Source of the DNA: Bacillota bacterium
Lineage (GTDB): Bacteria; Bacillota_I; Bacilli_A; RFN20; CAG-826
Direction: 5' to 3'
NCBI GenBank assembly: GCA_023393065.1
Contig: JAEWMX010000015.1
Span: forward strand, 62,001-126,000
DNA length: 64,000 nt
Shown here: positions 9,215 to 17,702 of the stretch, piece by piece
Numbering within the stretch: the stretch's first letter is position 1
Layout of the letters: every line of letters starts with the position of its first letter
Made by a program: the position numbers and the translations under genes
Notes under the pieces: generated by a model
Told to the model about the DNA's origin: nothing
Databases searched by the model: none
What the model saw: only the letters and a program-made list of their open reading frames with translations

Positions 9215-10292
9215 TTCTTTATACATCCACATTCCATTTTGCCATCATCTATGTCATTACTGCGACTTTCCCAAGATGCTGTACGACGAGAAAATGGCTT
9301 TTTCATATCTTGAGCATCTCTTTCAAGAGTTAGATTCACATCGCATCAATCAAGTCAAAACAATTTATGTCGGTGGTGGTACGCCGAGCGCTTTGAGCGA
9401 TTCGCTGTTTGAAAGATTGTTGCAAAGGCTCCGTCCCCTCCTTGCCGATGGAGGCGAATTTAGCATCGAGGCAAATGTCGAGAGTTTGAGCGATCAGAAA
9501 CTCTTGATGATGAAAAGCTACGGCGTCAATCGCCTCTCGATTGGCGTCCAATCGACCGACGACGATATCTTGGCTAGCCTCAATCGCAAACACAGTTATG
9601 AAGATGTCAAAAGAGTGGTGGCAAGGGCTCGTCAAACCGGCTTTGATAATATAAATCTCGACTTGATTTTCGGTATTCATTCGCAAAGCGAAAGAACTCT
9701 AAAAAAAGACTTAAAAAGGATTTTGGCACTCAAGCCCGAACACCTCTCGCTCTACTCGTTGACCGTCCACCCCGGCACCATCTTTTTCTTGCGCGGAGTC
9801 AAAGAGCAAGGCGAAGATGATTCGCGAAAGCACTATGACCTGATCATTAAAAACCTTCGGAAAAGCGGTTATGTCCGCTACGAAGTATCGAATTTCGCAA
9901 AACCCGGATTTTCGTCTCGACACAATCAGACATATTGGCAAAATCGCGAATACTATGGAGTCGGTCTTGGCGCCTCGGGTTTTGTTCATGGCGTTCGCTA
10001 CGACAATACGAGAAGTCTAACTAAGTACCTCGCCGGACAATATCGTCAAAGCGAAGAAATAATCGCAAAAGACGAAGACGAAAAATACTACTGGATGCTC
10101 AACTTGCGACTCGCATCCGGCTTCTTGATAAGCGACTATGTTCAAAGATATGGACGAGAATTGCTCGAAACGAGGTTGGTCGCACTCAACGATGCGATAA
10201 AAAGTGGGCTTCTGATAAAAAATAGTGATCGAATTTACCTTTCTGACGATGGAATGATGATTTTAGATCGTATTTTGCTTACAATATTATAG
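9171..10292 (+). CDS. hemW: Heme chaperone / radical SAM protein HemW
   Basis: Radical SAM protein formerly annotated as oxygen-independent coproporphyrinogen oxidase-like; characterised HemW proteins deliver heme rather than oxidise coproporphyrinogen. With this start the product has 373 residues; the cluster motif CHHLCHYC gives C24, C28 and C31 after SLYIHIPF, and GGGTPS, SIGVQS and FGIH follow in order. The reading frame is open further upstream, but homology begins only at SLYIHIPF, and this ATG is the nearest; it lacks a good ribosome-binding site and overlaps the upstream gene, so translation may be coupled. No heme-synthesis genes are seen nearby. Confidence 0.85.
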   Translation: MKKTSAQTKTNPKIDSLYIHIPFCHHLCHYCDFPKMLYDEKMAFSYLEHLFQELDSHRINQVKTIYVGGGTPSALSDSLFERLLQRLRPLLADGGEFSIEANVESLSDQKLLMMKSYGVNRLSIGVQSTDDDILASLNRKHSYEDVKRVVARARQTGFDNINLDLIFGIHSQSERTLKKDLKRILALKPEHLSLYSLTVHPGTIFFLRGVKEQGEDDSRKHYDLIIKNLRKSGYVRYEVSNFAKPGFSSRHNQTYWQNREYYGVGLGASGFVHGVRYDNTRSLTKYLAGQYRQSEEIIAKDEDEKYYWMLNLRLASGFLISDYVQRYGRELLETRLVALNDAIKSGLLIKNSDRIYLSDDGMMILDRILLTIL

Positions 10293-10294
10293 TT

Positions 10295-10717
10295 ATGGAA
10301 ATCGCCCGCTACGAAAAACGCATCTTCGCCTATCTCATCGATCTCGTCTTAGCGGTCGCCCCATCTTGTGCGGCGGCTATCGTGATGTATATCTATCTGC
10401 CACCGAATTTTGATATACCGCTGTATTTTTATGCTCTCGGTGTGGAAATCGCTTCTTACCTCCTCTTTATCATCTTCACTTTCTTCTTCATACTAATCTC
10501 TAAAGGTTATACCTTTGGTTCTCTTATTATGGGCATCAAAATCATCCATCCCAACCGCATACCTCTCACGGCCCGCGATGCCTTTTTAAGAGGGGCGACA
10601 ATCGGCGTTTTGCCGATGGTGCTCGTCAATGCCATATATATGATTTCGGTCCACACTGAACGCACAATTTTCGATCGCATCACCGAAACTGTCGTCGTCG
10701 ATTATCGGCATCGCTAG
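10295..10717 (+). CDS. RDD family membrane protein
   Basis: 140 residues with about three hydrophobic segments (17-35, 45-68, 105-125). The N-terminal YEKRIFAYLIDLVLA fits the R and D residues of the RDD family, and KGYTFGSLIMGIKII is its usual loop before a membrane helix. RDD proteins are small transport-linked or stress-linked membrane proteins without one common function. It starts two bases after hemW without a visible ribosome-binding site, and is followed by a terminator. Confidence 0.75.
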   Translation: MEIARYEKRIFAYLIDLVLAVAPSCAAAIVMYIYLPPNFDIPLYFYALGVEIASYLLFIIFTFFFILISKGYTFGSLIMGIKIIHPNRIPLTARDAFLRGATIGVLPMVLVNAIYMISVHTERTIFDRITETVVVDYRHR

Positions 10718-10735
10718 TTGATGTATCGGCTTACT

Positions 10736-10756
10736 AACCACATTTATGTGGTTTTT
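10736..10756 (+). terminator. Rho-independent terminator after the RDD gene
   Basis: AACCACA-TTTA-TGTGGTT forms a perfect 7-bp stem with a 4-base loop, followed by TTT. It ends the hemW/RDD transcript just before the heat-shock promoter. Confidence 0.75.
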
Positions 10757-10771
10757 CTTATGCCAATTTTT

Positions 10772-10798
10772 TTAGCACTTACTACTTGACAGTGCCAA
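10772..10798 (+). promoter_or_regulatory. Second, imperfect CIRCE-like operator (upstream copy)
   Basis: TTAGCACTT, nine bases, CAGTGCCAA: the arms match the CIRCE consensus TTAGCACTC-N9-GAGTGCTAA except for three positions. It overlaps the -35 box of the hrcA promoter, so HrcA bound here would block RNA polymerase. Confidence 0.6.
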
Positions 10799-10813
10799 AA
10801 GAGTCTATATAAT
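10786..10813 (+). promoter_or_regulatory. Promoter of the hrcA-grpE-dnaK-dnaJ operon
   Basis: Consensus TTGACA and TATAAT with a 16-base spacer. The -35 lies inside the upstream CIRCE-like element and the -10 ends 4 bases before the main CIRCE, so the promoter is bracketed by two candidate HrcA sites. Confidence 0.85.
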
Positions 10814-10817
10814 ATAG

Positions 10818-10844
10818 TTAGCACTCAGCCAACAAAAGTGCTAA
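10818..10844 (+). promoter_or_regulatory. CIRCE operator of the hrcA operon
   Basis: TTAGCACTC, a nine-base spacer and AAGTGCTAA: 17 of 18 arm bases match CIRCE. It covers the expected transcription start and ends 14 bases before the hrcA ATG. CIRCE is the known binding site of HrcA, which is encoded next, giving autoregulation. Confidence 0.92.
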
Positions 10845-10858
10845 ACAAGGAAACGAAA

Positions 10859-11917
10859 ATGAATCGCCGCGATAAAATACTCAAATTAATTGTCGATCAC
10901 TTCATCAAGACGGCCCAACCCGTCGGAAGTCAAACCCTGCTTGATGAATATCATTTAGACTATTCTTCGGCGACCATTCGCAATGAGATGAACGCTCTTG
11001 AAATCGATGGCTTCATCGAAAAGACTCACACTTCTAGCGGACGCGTTCCTTCAAGCAAAGGATATCGCTATTATGTCGATAATCTTCGCGAGGCTTCCAT
11101 CGACGAAGAAATCAAACATCGCATCCAGACGGTTTTAGATCACAAGGTCCAATCGGCCGAAGAAGTTATTAAAGAATCCTGCGAGATTTTATCTCATATG
11201 ACCAATCTCGTCAGCGTCGTTCTCGGGCCGAACGCCCAGGAAGAAAAGCTGGTCAATCTACAAATTATTCCCATCGGGGATCGTTCGGCGACCGCCGTCT
11301 TTGTCACCGATACCGGTTATGTTGAAAACAAAACCTTTAATGTCGGGGAGAAAATTAAGCTCGAAGACGTCCAATCATGCGTCAAACTGCTCAATGATCG
11401 CCTCGCCGGCACGCCGATCTCGGAGCTGGTCGGCAAAATGCAGGCCATCAAACCCTTAATCAGCGATTTAATCGTCGGTCACGACATTTTATATCAAGCG
11501 ATGCTCGAGACCTTCCTGCGCTTTGCATCTGATCGTCTCAGCATGTACGGCCGCGATCACCTGCTCGATCAACCGGAATATTCAAAGGATATTAACAAGC
11601 TGAAAAAAATAATGCAGATGCTCAATTCGCCGGATATGCTTCGCGACATCGCTGAGCAAGGCGAGAAGCCGATGAATATTCGCATCGGCCAAGACGATAA
11701 CGAACTCGAAGACGTCGCCGTCGTCTCGGCAAAAGTCAAAGTCCCCGGTCAAAAAGAAGGCAGCATCGCCATCGTCGGCCCGCGGCGCATGGACTACGAG
11801 AAAGTAATTAACTATCTCGAATACGTCGTCAAATCGATCGAAGAGCACTTCGAAGAGCACGAAAAAGAAGAAATATCAACAGTCAAGGAGGAAGACGAAA
11901 AGTGGAAAAAGAATTAA
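10859..11917 (+). CDS. hrcA: Heat-inducible transcription repressor HrcA
   Basis: DNA-binding repressor of heat-shock genes. The N-terminal winged helix includes the family start RDKILKLIVDHFIKTAQPVGSQTL and SSATIRNEMNALE followed by HTSSGRVPSSKGYRYYVD (shown here in pieces: SSATIRNEMNALE, SSGRVPSSKGYRYYVD). 352 residues, a normal length. I prefer the ATG with AAGG eight bases upstream; an in-frame GTG lies inside the CIRCE arm and would put the operator in the coding region. First gene of a four-gene chaperone operon; regulated by its own product through the CIRCE sites. Confidence 0.95.
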   Translation: MNRRDKILKLIVDHFIKTAQPVGSQTLLDEYHLDYSSATIRNEMNALEIDGFIEKTHTSSGRVPSSKGYRYYVDNLREASIDEEIKHRIQTVLDHKVQSAEEVIKESCEILSHMTNLVSVVLGPNAQEEKLVNLQIIPIGDRSATAVFVTDTGYVENKTFNVGEKIKLEDVQSCVKLLNDRLAGTPISELVGKMQAIKPLISDLIVGHDILYQAMLETFLRFASDRLSMYGRDHLLDQPEYSKDINKLKKIMQMLNSPDMLRDIAEQGEKPMNIRIGQDDNELEDVAVVSAKVKVPGQKEGSIAIVGPRRMDYEKVINYLEYVVKSIEEHFEEHEKEEISTVKEEDEKWKKN

Positions 11918-12528
11918 AACCAGAAAACAAGAAAGAAATGCCAAGCGAAGAGGAAGGCAAAGAAAAGGAGCGGCGTTCATTTCGCCACAAGTTAGAAGTT
12001 AAAGATGCCGAAATCGAAAAATGGAAAGCCGACGCCAATCATTGGAAAAATGAATACTATCGCGGTTATGCGGATACGCAAAACCTCAGAAAAGCTCTCG
12101 AACGCGAGCTGAGCGAAGGCCTCAAATACCGCGCCGAAGGATTCGTCGCCGAACTCCTTCCCATTCTCGATGGCTTCTACTTCGCATTAGCGACAGAACC
12201 GGCGAATCCGGAAATCAAAAACTATCTGGTCGGTTTCCAATACATCTATCAGAATTTGCTCGCCGTCTTAGATAAAGAAGGCGTCAAAGAAATCGCCCCG
12301 AAAGAAGGAGATGCCTTCGATGTTCGCACCATGCATGCCGTGGAAGCCGAAGAGCGAGACGGTCAGCCCAATCTCGTCGTTCGCGTGCTTAACAAAGGCT
12401 ACAAATTAAAAGATCGCCTCATCCGTCCAGCAAATGTCATCGTCAGCAAGGCAAAAGCCAAAGCTGCTGAAATCAATAAAGAAGACGGAGCCACAATTAC
12501 GGAAGATAGCGCCAAGAAAGACGCTTAA
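11902..12528 (+). CDS. grpE: Nucleotide exchange factor GrpE
   Basis: Cochaperone that releases ADP from DnaK. The first 60 residues are highly charged and helical, then comes the dimer helix KADANHWKNEYYRGYADTQN (a form of the family's W/Y-ADFxN segment) and the beta domain with VGFQYIYQNLLAVLDKEGV and GDAFDVRTMHAV. Start is a GTG with AAGGAGG ten bases upstream; it overlaps hrcA by 16 bases, which suggests translational coupling. 208 residues. The C-terminal 30 residues are a charged extension. Confidence 0.93.
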   Translation: MEKELKPENKKEMPSEEEGKEKERRSFRHKLEVKDAEIEKWKADANHWKNEYYRGYADTQNLRKALERELSEGLKYRAEGFVAELLPILDGFYFALATEPANPEIKNYLVGFQYIYQNLLAVLDKEGVKEIAPKEGDAFDVRTMHAVEAEERDGQPNLVVRVLNKGYKLKDRLIRPANVIVSKAKAKAAEINKEDGATITEDSAKKDA

Positions 12529-12546
12529 ATATAGGAGGAAAATATT

Positions 12547-14385
12547 ATGGCAAAAGAAATTATTCTCGGTATCGACTTAGGTACCACCAACTCAGTCGTC
12601 AGTTATTTACAAGCCGACGGGAAAGTTAAAGTTATTCCCAATCCCGAAGGCACCAACACCACGCCCTCGGCCGTCGCCTTCAAAGCAAACGGCGAGGAAA
12701 TCGTCGGTAATGCCGCAAAGCGGCAAGCCGTCACGAACCCCGATACCGTCCTGTCGATTAAAAGAAAGATGGGCACCTCGGAAAAGATAAGCATCAAATG
12801 CATTAAAAAGGATTTTACGCCTCAAGAGATCAGCGCCAAAGTTCTCGCTTACATGAAAAAATATGCCGAAGACAATGTCGGACAGGCAATCAAAAAAGCT
12901 GTCATCACCGTCCCGGCCTACTTTAACGACGCGCAAAGACAGGCGACGAAAGACGCCGGCGTCATCGCCGGACTCGATGTCGTCAGAATTATCAACGAAC
13001 CGACGGCTGCGGCCTTGGCTTATGGCCTCGAGAGCAAAAAAGCCGGTAAGATTCTCGTCTACGACCTTGGAGGCGGCACCTTTGACGTCTCGATTCTCGA
13101 TATCGGTGACGGGACCTTTGAAGTCGTTTCGACTTCGGGCGATAACCACCTCGGTGGCGATGACTGGGATAAAGTTCTCGCCGACTGGATTAAGGCGCAA
13201 ATAAAGATCGCCCACAACGTCGATCTGACCGACAAGATGGCTGAACAGCGTTTTATCGAAGCCGCCGAAAAAGCCAAAATCGAATTGTCAGCCTCGCTCG
13301 AGACGACTATCTCTTTACCGTTCATCGGCATGTCGAGCGCCGGTCCAATCAACTTTGAAACAAAGCTTTCACGAGCAAAATTCCAAGATTTGACCAAGCA
13401 CCTCTTAGCCCGCACCGAAGCCCCTTTAAAAAGAGCTCTCGCCGATGCTAAGTTGGCCTCAAAAGATATCGATGAAGTCCTTCTCATCGGCGGTTCGATC
13501 AGAATGCCTGCCGTGCAAGAACTCGTCAAGAAGCTGACCGGCAAGAATCCTAATCTTTCGATCAACCCAGACGAAGCGGTCTCGGTCGGAGCCGCCATTC
13601 AAGGCGGTATCGTCGCCGGTGATGTTAAAGACGTCGTTTTACTCGATGTCACTCCATTGACACTCGGCATCGAAACACTCGGCGAAGTGATGACTCCGCT
13701 CATCACCCGCAATACGACGATTCCGACGACTAAATCGCAAATTTTCTCGACAGCGGCCGACAATCAACCAGCCGTCGACATCATGGTCTATCAAGGCGAA
13801 CGCCCGATGGCCAAAGATAATAAACTTCTCGGTCACTTCCAACTCACCGGCATCAAACCGGCTCGCCGCGGCGAACCGCGCATCGAGGTCACTTTCTCGA
13901 TTGACGTCAACGGTATCGTCAAAGTGACGGCCAAAGATCTCGATTCGCAAAAAGAGCAGCAGATCACGATTTCCGGCACGAGCGGTCTCTCCAAGGCCGA
14001 TATCGATCGGATGATTCGCGAAGCTGAAGAAAACCGCGACGCCGACGAGAAGCGCAAAGAGGAAGTCGAACTCAAGAATAAAGCCGAACAGTACATCGCC
14101 AGCATCGATCAAGCCCTCGCCGAAAAAGGCGATAGCCTCGAAGCCGGTCAAAAAGAGCAGACGACCAAACTTCGCGACGAACTCAAAGCGGCGCTTGACG
14201 CCAATGATATCGACACTCTGCGCAATCGCTTAAGCGAACTCGAGCAAGCGGCGGCGATGATGGCCAATGCCGGCGCTAAAGCGCCTCATGCCGAAGCCGG
14301 ACCGCAGCCGACCGCTGACGACAAGAACAGCGGCGAAGCGGGCGATGATGTCATCGATGCCGATTTCACCGAAAAGAAAAACTAA
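12547..14385 (+). CDS. dnaK: Chaperone DnaK (Hsp70)
   Basis: ATP-driven protein-folding chaperone. Begins KEIILGIDLGTTNSVV; further ATPase motifs are AVITVPAYFNDAQRQATKDA, VYDLGGGTFDVSIL and IGGSIRMPAVQ. The actin-like domain lacks the roughly 24-residue loop found in Gram-negative DnaK, as expected for Firmicutes. The substrate domain and a C-terminal tail ending DDVIDADF follow; 612 residues. TAGGAGG precedes the start. Works with GrpE and DnaJ encoded either side. Confidence 0.98.
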   Translation: MAKEIILGIDLGTTNSVVSYLQADGKVKVIPNPEGTNTTPSAVAFKANGEEIVGNAAKRQAVTNPDTVLSIKRKMGTSEKISIKCIKKDFTPQEISAKVLAYMKKYAEDNVGQAIKKAVITVPAYFNDAQRQATKDAGVIAGLDVVRIINEPTAAALAYGLESKKAGKILVYDLGGGTFDVSILDIGDGTFEVVSTSGDNHLGGDDWDKVLADWIKAQIKIAHNVDLTDKMAEQRFIEAAEKAKIELSASLETTISLPFIGMSSAGPINFETKLSRAKFQDLTKHLLARTEAPLKRALADAKLASKDIDEVLLIGGSIRMPAVQELVKKLTGKNPNLSINPDEAVSVGAAIQGGIVAGDVKDVVLLDVTPLTLGIETLGEVMTPLITRNTTIPTTKSQIFSTAADNQPAVDIMVYQGERPMAKDNKLLGHFQLTGIKPARRGEPRIEVTFSIDVNGIVKVTAKDLDSQKEQQITISGTSGLSKADIDRMIREAEENRDADEKRKEEVELKNKAEQYIASIDQALAEKGDSLEAGQKEQTTKLRDELKAALDANDIDTLRNRLSELEQAAAMMANAGAKAPHAEAGPQPTADDKNSGEAGDDVIDADFTEKKN

Positions 14386-14410
14386 TTAATCGACTACATT
14401 CACGAGCGTG

Positions 14411-14425
14411 GGGGCTAAATGCCCC
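14411..14425 (+). promoter_or_regulatory. Intercistronic GC hairpin between dnaK and dnaJ
   Basis: GGGGC-TAAAT-GCCCC forms a 5-bp GC stem, followed by TTCG rather than a T tract. It could be a weak attenuator or an mRNA-processing/stability hairpin lowering dnaJ relative to dnaK; that role is an inference. Confidence 0.4.
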
Positions 14426-14450
14426 TTCGCTTTGCTAGTAAAGGAGACTT

Positions 14451-15587
14451 ATGGCTACGAAACGCGACTACTACGAAGTACTCGGTCTCAGCAAGAGCGC
14501 GAGTAAAGATGAAATCAAATCCGCCTATCGTCGCTTGGCTAAAAAATATCATCCCGACATCAACAAAGAAGCGGGGGCCGAAGCCAAGTTTAAGGAAGTC
14601 CAAGAAGCTTACGATATCCTCTATGACGATAATAAGCGGGCGACATATGACCAATTTGGTCATGCCGCTTTTGAGCAAGGCACTTCGAGTGGCGGTAATC
14701 CCTTCTCCGGAGCTGGTTTCTCCGGGGCGGGTTTCGGCGACATCAATCTCGGCGATATCTTCAACTCGTTCATGGGTGGTGGGACGCGGCAGCGCGTCGA
14801 TCCCAACGCTCCGCGGCGCGGCGATGACAACTTGATGCGAATTCGCATCGACTTCATGGACGCGATCAATGGTCGCAAATACTCAATCCCGATCACTTAT
14901 GACGAGACGTGTTCAACATGCGGCGGAAGCGGCGCGCAAAGCGCAAAAGACATCCACACTTGTTCAAACTGTCACGGCAAAGGCTATGTCCGCACGCAAC
15001 AGCGCACTCTATTTGGCATCATGGAAGGCCAGACGACTTGTCAAGTATGCGGTGGAAGCGGCAAGATTATCGACAACAAATGCTCAACTTGCGGTGGCAA
15101 AGGATATAACCACGTCAAGCGCGATATCGACGTCAATGTTCCCGCCGGCATCAACTCCGGACAGCAAATTCGTGTTCAAGGGCGAGGGGGAAGAGGCCAT
15201 AATGGCGGTCCTAACGGCGATCTATTCATCGAAATCAATGTCAATCCCCACCCACATTTCAAGCGCGATGGGAATAATATTCACATCACCATTCCCGTCA
15301 GTTTCGTCGACGCGGCTTTAGGAACGAATATCGAAGTGCCAACCGTCTATGGCGATGTCGAAGTCAAAATCCCGGCCGGAACGCAACCCGATAACATCTT
15401 GAAGTTAAAAGGCAAAGGCATCAAAGATATGCGAAGCGGAACGCCGGGCGACGAATTCATTCATCTCGATATCAAGACGCCGAAAAATCTCAGCCGAAAA
15501 CAAAAGGAGCTATTGGAAAACTATCGCTCGTTTGAAGCCGATGGCGAAAATGTCTTTCAGAAATTCCGCAAGAGTTTTCGAAAATAG
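14451..15587 (+). CDS. dnaJ: Chaperone DnaJ (Hsp40)
   Basis: Stimulates DnaK ATPase and presents substrates. J domain at 1-70 with HPD at 34-36, then a Gly/Phe-rich linker (FSGAGFSGAGFGD), four zinc-binding CxxCxGxG repeats (CSTCGGSG, CSNCHGKG, CQVCGGSG, CSTCGGKG) and the two-part substrate-binding C-terminus. 378 residues, type I DnaJ. AAAGGAG precedes the ATG. Last gene of the hrcA operon, ended by a terminator. Confidence 0.97.
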   Translation: MATKRDYYEVLGLSKSASKDEIKSAYRRLAKKYHPDINKEAGAEAKFKEVQEAYDILYDDNKRATYDQFGHAAFEQGTSSGGNPFSGAGFSGAGFGDINLGDIFNSFMGGGTRQRVDPNAPRRGDDNLMRIRIDFMDAINGRKYSIPITYDETCSTCGGSGAQSAKDIHTCSNCHGKGYVRTQQRTLFGIMEGQTTCQVCGGSGKIIDNKCSTCGGKGYNHVKRDIDVNVPAGINSGQQIRVQGRGGRGHNGGPNGDLFIEINVNPHPHFKRDGNNIHITIPVSFVDAALGTNIEVPTVYGDVEVKIPAGTQPDNILKLKGKGIKDMRSGTPGDEFIHLDIKTPKNLSRKQKELLENYRSFEADGENVFQKFRKSFRK

Positions 15588-15607
15588 TAATTAGTATCGA
15601 TAAACAA

Positions 15608-15630
15608 GAGGCTCAAATGAGTCTCTTTTT
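15608..15630 (+). terminator. Terminator of the hrcA-dnaJ operon
   Basis: GAGGCTC-AAAT-GAGTCTC forms a 7-bp stem with one G-T pair, then TTTTT. Confidence 0.75.
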
Positions 15631-15683
15631 CATAGAAAATATCTTTTGTTATGCTAATATATTGATGATTGTGAGGTAATTTA

Positions 15684-16142
15684 ATGAACAAATACATGAG
15701 AATGGCCATCAGCGAAGCCCGCAAAGGCATCCGCAGTGGTCACGGCGGACCGTTTGGCAGCGTCATCGTCAAAGACGGCGTCGTGGTCGCCAAAGGCCAC
15801 AACCAAGTCATAAAAAATCAAGATCCGACTTGCCATGGCGAGATGATGGCAATTCACAAAGCGTGCAAGAAGCTTGGAACCTTTGATTTAAACGGCTGCG
15901 AGCTCTACACGACGGCCGAACCGTGCCCGATGTGTTTAGGTGCTATTCTATGGGCCAATATTTCCAAGGTCTACTTCGGCTGCAACATCGTCGATACCGA
16001 GAAGATCGGCTTTCGCGACAAAGTTTTTTACGAAATAAACGAATCCGGTAAAAAAGATGAGATCGTCATCGAGCTCGATCGCAAACAATGTTTAAAATTA
16101 TTCGAAGAATACCAAAACATCCAAGACAAGCAACATTATTGA
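15684..16142 (+). CDS. guaD: Guanine deaminase-like nucleoside/base deaminase
   Basis: Zinc cytidine-deaminase-fold enzyme of 152 residues. Motifs: GGPFGSVIVKDG (21-32), H51-G-E53 (usually H-A-E) and PCPMC with C81 and C84 for zinc binding. The layout, GGPFG start and TEKIGFRDK region match Bacillus-type guanine deaminases (guanine to xanthine) better than tRNA deaminase TadA. A purine-type permease starts one base after its stop, which fits uptake and deamination of guanine or a related base. The exact substrate is not proved by sequence. Confidence 0.75.
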   Translation: MNKYMRMAISEARKGIRSGHGGPFGSVIVKDGVVVAKGHNQVIKNQDPTCHGEMMAIHKACKKLGTFDLNGCELYTTAEPCPMCLGAILWANISKVYFGCNIVDTEKIGFRDKVFYEINESGKKDEIVIELDRKQCLKLFEEYQNIQDKQHY

Positions 16143-16143
16143 T

Positions 16144-17574
16144 ATGAAGAGATTATTTGCCTCGATTTCGGCGATGTTTACAAATCCCAAAACCGAACAT
16201 CTTTACAGTGTAAACGGGCGCGTGCCGCTACTTAAAGCCATTCCTTTTGGCTTGCAGCATGTCCTTTCGATGTTTGTCGCCAACATCACCCCCGTCATCA
16301 TCGTCTTTGGCCTTTTTGGCGATCCTGAATTGACCGCTCAAGCTGTGCGAGGCGCCATATTTATGGCGGGAATAGGGACTATTATTCAAGTTTTGGTCGG
16401 TTCCAAACTCCCGGTTGTCGTCGGCACTTCTTTCACCTTTGTCAGCGCCTTGGTCGCCATCGGAAATCCCGGCTCGATTTTCGGCGCCTTAATCGTCGGA
16501 GGACTCGTCATCCTCGTCCTTGGCATCTTTGCCAAATATTGGCGAAGATGGATTAAGCCAGTCGTCCCTGCCGCCGTCGTCTTGGCCATAGGCTTATCGC
16601 TTTTGTCAGTTGGAAGCGCCCAATTTTTTGGCGGATCCAATTATTTGTCACAAGTTATAAGCGGCACGGCCAGCAATAGCCTTTTATGGCAGTACGCTCT
16701 CGTCGCTTTCATTACTCTCGCGACCGCGGTGGCCTGGAATATCTTTGTTAAAGGCGTCTGGAAAAACCTCGCCATTTTGGTGGCGATGGCCGTCGGTTAC
16801 ATCGTCGCTTTGTTCTTTCCGGGCATGATTAACTTAAGTCTGATCGGCAGCGGTGGCATCATCGCCCTTCCGCGATTCATCGATTTTTCCTCAATCCGCT
16901 TTGAGCTGGTGCCGATTCTCATCGTCACGATTTCCTACATCGCCTCTTCTGTCGAATGCATCGGCGATACGACGACCTTAGCTCGCATGGGCTTGGGCCG
17001 CGACCCGAATGACCGCGAGATATCAGGCGCCATCACCACGGATGCCGCCAACAGCGTTGTCGGCGCCCTGTTCGGCTCAATGCCGTTGACGACCTTCTCA
17101 CAAAATGTCGGCATCGTCGCCCAGACCAAAGTCGTCAATCGCTACACGATATTTATCGGCGCTCTCTTTTTGGTGATTGCCAGTTTATTTCCGCCGATCG
17201 CGAATCTCCTCATCACGATTCCGGAGCCGGTCCTCGGCGGGTGCATGCTCATTCTCTTCGGCTCAATCGCCGTCATCGGCATGCAAATGGTCGCCGAAAT
17301 CGGATTCGACGCGAAGACGATTCTCGTGTTATCAATCTCTTTATCCCTCGGGTTCGGCATCACTCTCGTCAGCGATTTCTACACGGTGCTCAACACTTTC
17401 GGGCTCGAGTATTTGTCGGTTATCTTCGCCAGCCCCATCCTTAACATGTTTGTCATCTCTATGCTCCTTAGCTACATCATTCCCGAAAAGAAGAAAAAAA
17501 TTGCCTGTGTTCCTCTACAAGAAACGCCAGAAGCAACCAGCGCCGAGCAATCAAATTTACCAACCGATAAATAA
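16144..17574 (+). CDS. Xanthine/uracil-type permease (NCS2 family)
   Basis: 476 residues with about 12-14 membrane helices. The start KAIPFGLQHVLSMFVANITP is the NCS2 signature, and the substrate region near ASSVECIGDTTTLARM (about 260-275) carries the family's conserved Glu; the second half-helix region GSMPLTTFSQNVGIVAQTKV (split: GSMPLTTFSQN, GIVAQTKV) is typical of xanthine/uric acid-like members. It brings nucleobases in with protons. The pairing with guanine deaminase favours xanthine, guanine or hypoxanthine as substrate. Ends in a charged tail; terminator follows. Confidence 0.88.
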   Translation: MKRLFASISAMFTNPKTEHLYSVNGRVPLLKAIPFGLQHVLSMFVANITPVIIVFGLFGDPELTAQAVRGAIFMAGIGTIIQVLVGSKLPVVVGTSFTFVSALVAIGNPGSIFGALIVGGLVILVLGIFAKYWRRWIKPVVPAAVVLAIGLSLLSVGSAQFFGGSNYLSQVISGTASNSLLWQYALVAFITLATAVAWNIFVKGVWKNLAILVAMAVGYIVALFFPGMINLSLIGSGGIIALPRFIDFSSIRFELVPILIVTISYIASSVECIGDTTTLARMGLGRDPNDREISGAITTDAANSVVGALFGSMPLTTFSQNVGIVAQTKVVNRYTIFIGALFLVIASLFPPIANLLITIPEPVLGGCMLILFGSIAVIGMQMVAEIGFDAKTILVLSISLSLGFGITLVSDFYTVLNTFGLEYLSVIFASPILNMFVISMLLSYIIPEKKKKIACVPLQETPEATSAEQSNLPTDK

Positions 17575-17590
17575 TTTCTTCGAGCGATTA

Positions 17591-17620
17591 AAGCAATTTC
17601 TCATGTAGAGATTGCTTTTC
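17591..17620 (+). terminator. Terminator after the permease gene
   Basis: AAGCAATTTCT and AGAGATTGCTT form an 11-bp stem (one G-T pair) around a 5-base loop, followed by TTC and TTTT. It also lies just before the clpB promoter. Confidence 0.8.
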
Positions 17621-17622
17621 TT

Positions 17623-17649
17623 TTAGCACTCTCGCTTGACAAGTGCTAA
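17623..17649 (+). promoter_or_regulatory. CIRCE operator of clpB
   Basis: TTAGCACTC-N9-AAGTGCTAA, the same arms as the main hrcA operator. It overlaps the -35 box TTGACA of the clpB promoter, so HrcA should repress clpB. Confidence 0.92.
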
Positions 17650-17663
17650 ATATATATTATAAT
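17636..17663 (+). promoter_or_regulatory. Promoter of clpB
   Basis: TTGACA and TATAAT with a 16-base spacer. The -35 is embedded in the CIRCE element; the leader runs about 35 bases to the AAAGGAG ribosome-binding site. Confidence 0.85.
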
Positions 17664-17702
17664 ATTAATGCTTAATAATTTATTATTAAAGGAGTTGATA
17701 AT

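Noticed and set aside
10838..10858. GTG start for hrcA seven codons upstream
   Set aside because: It lies within the CIRCE arm and lacks a ribosome-binding site, while the ATG has AAGG at good spacing.
15588..15683. Possible purine riboswitch before the guanine deaminase/permease pair
   Set aside because: The gap is under 100 bases, mostly filled by the dnaJ terminator, and has no conserved purine-aptamer loop sequences.
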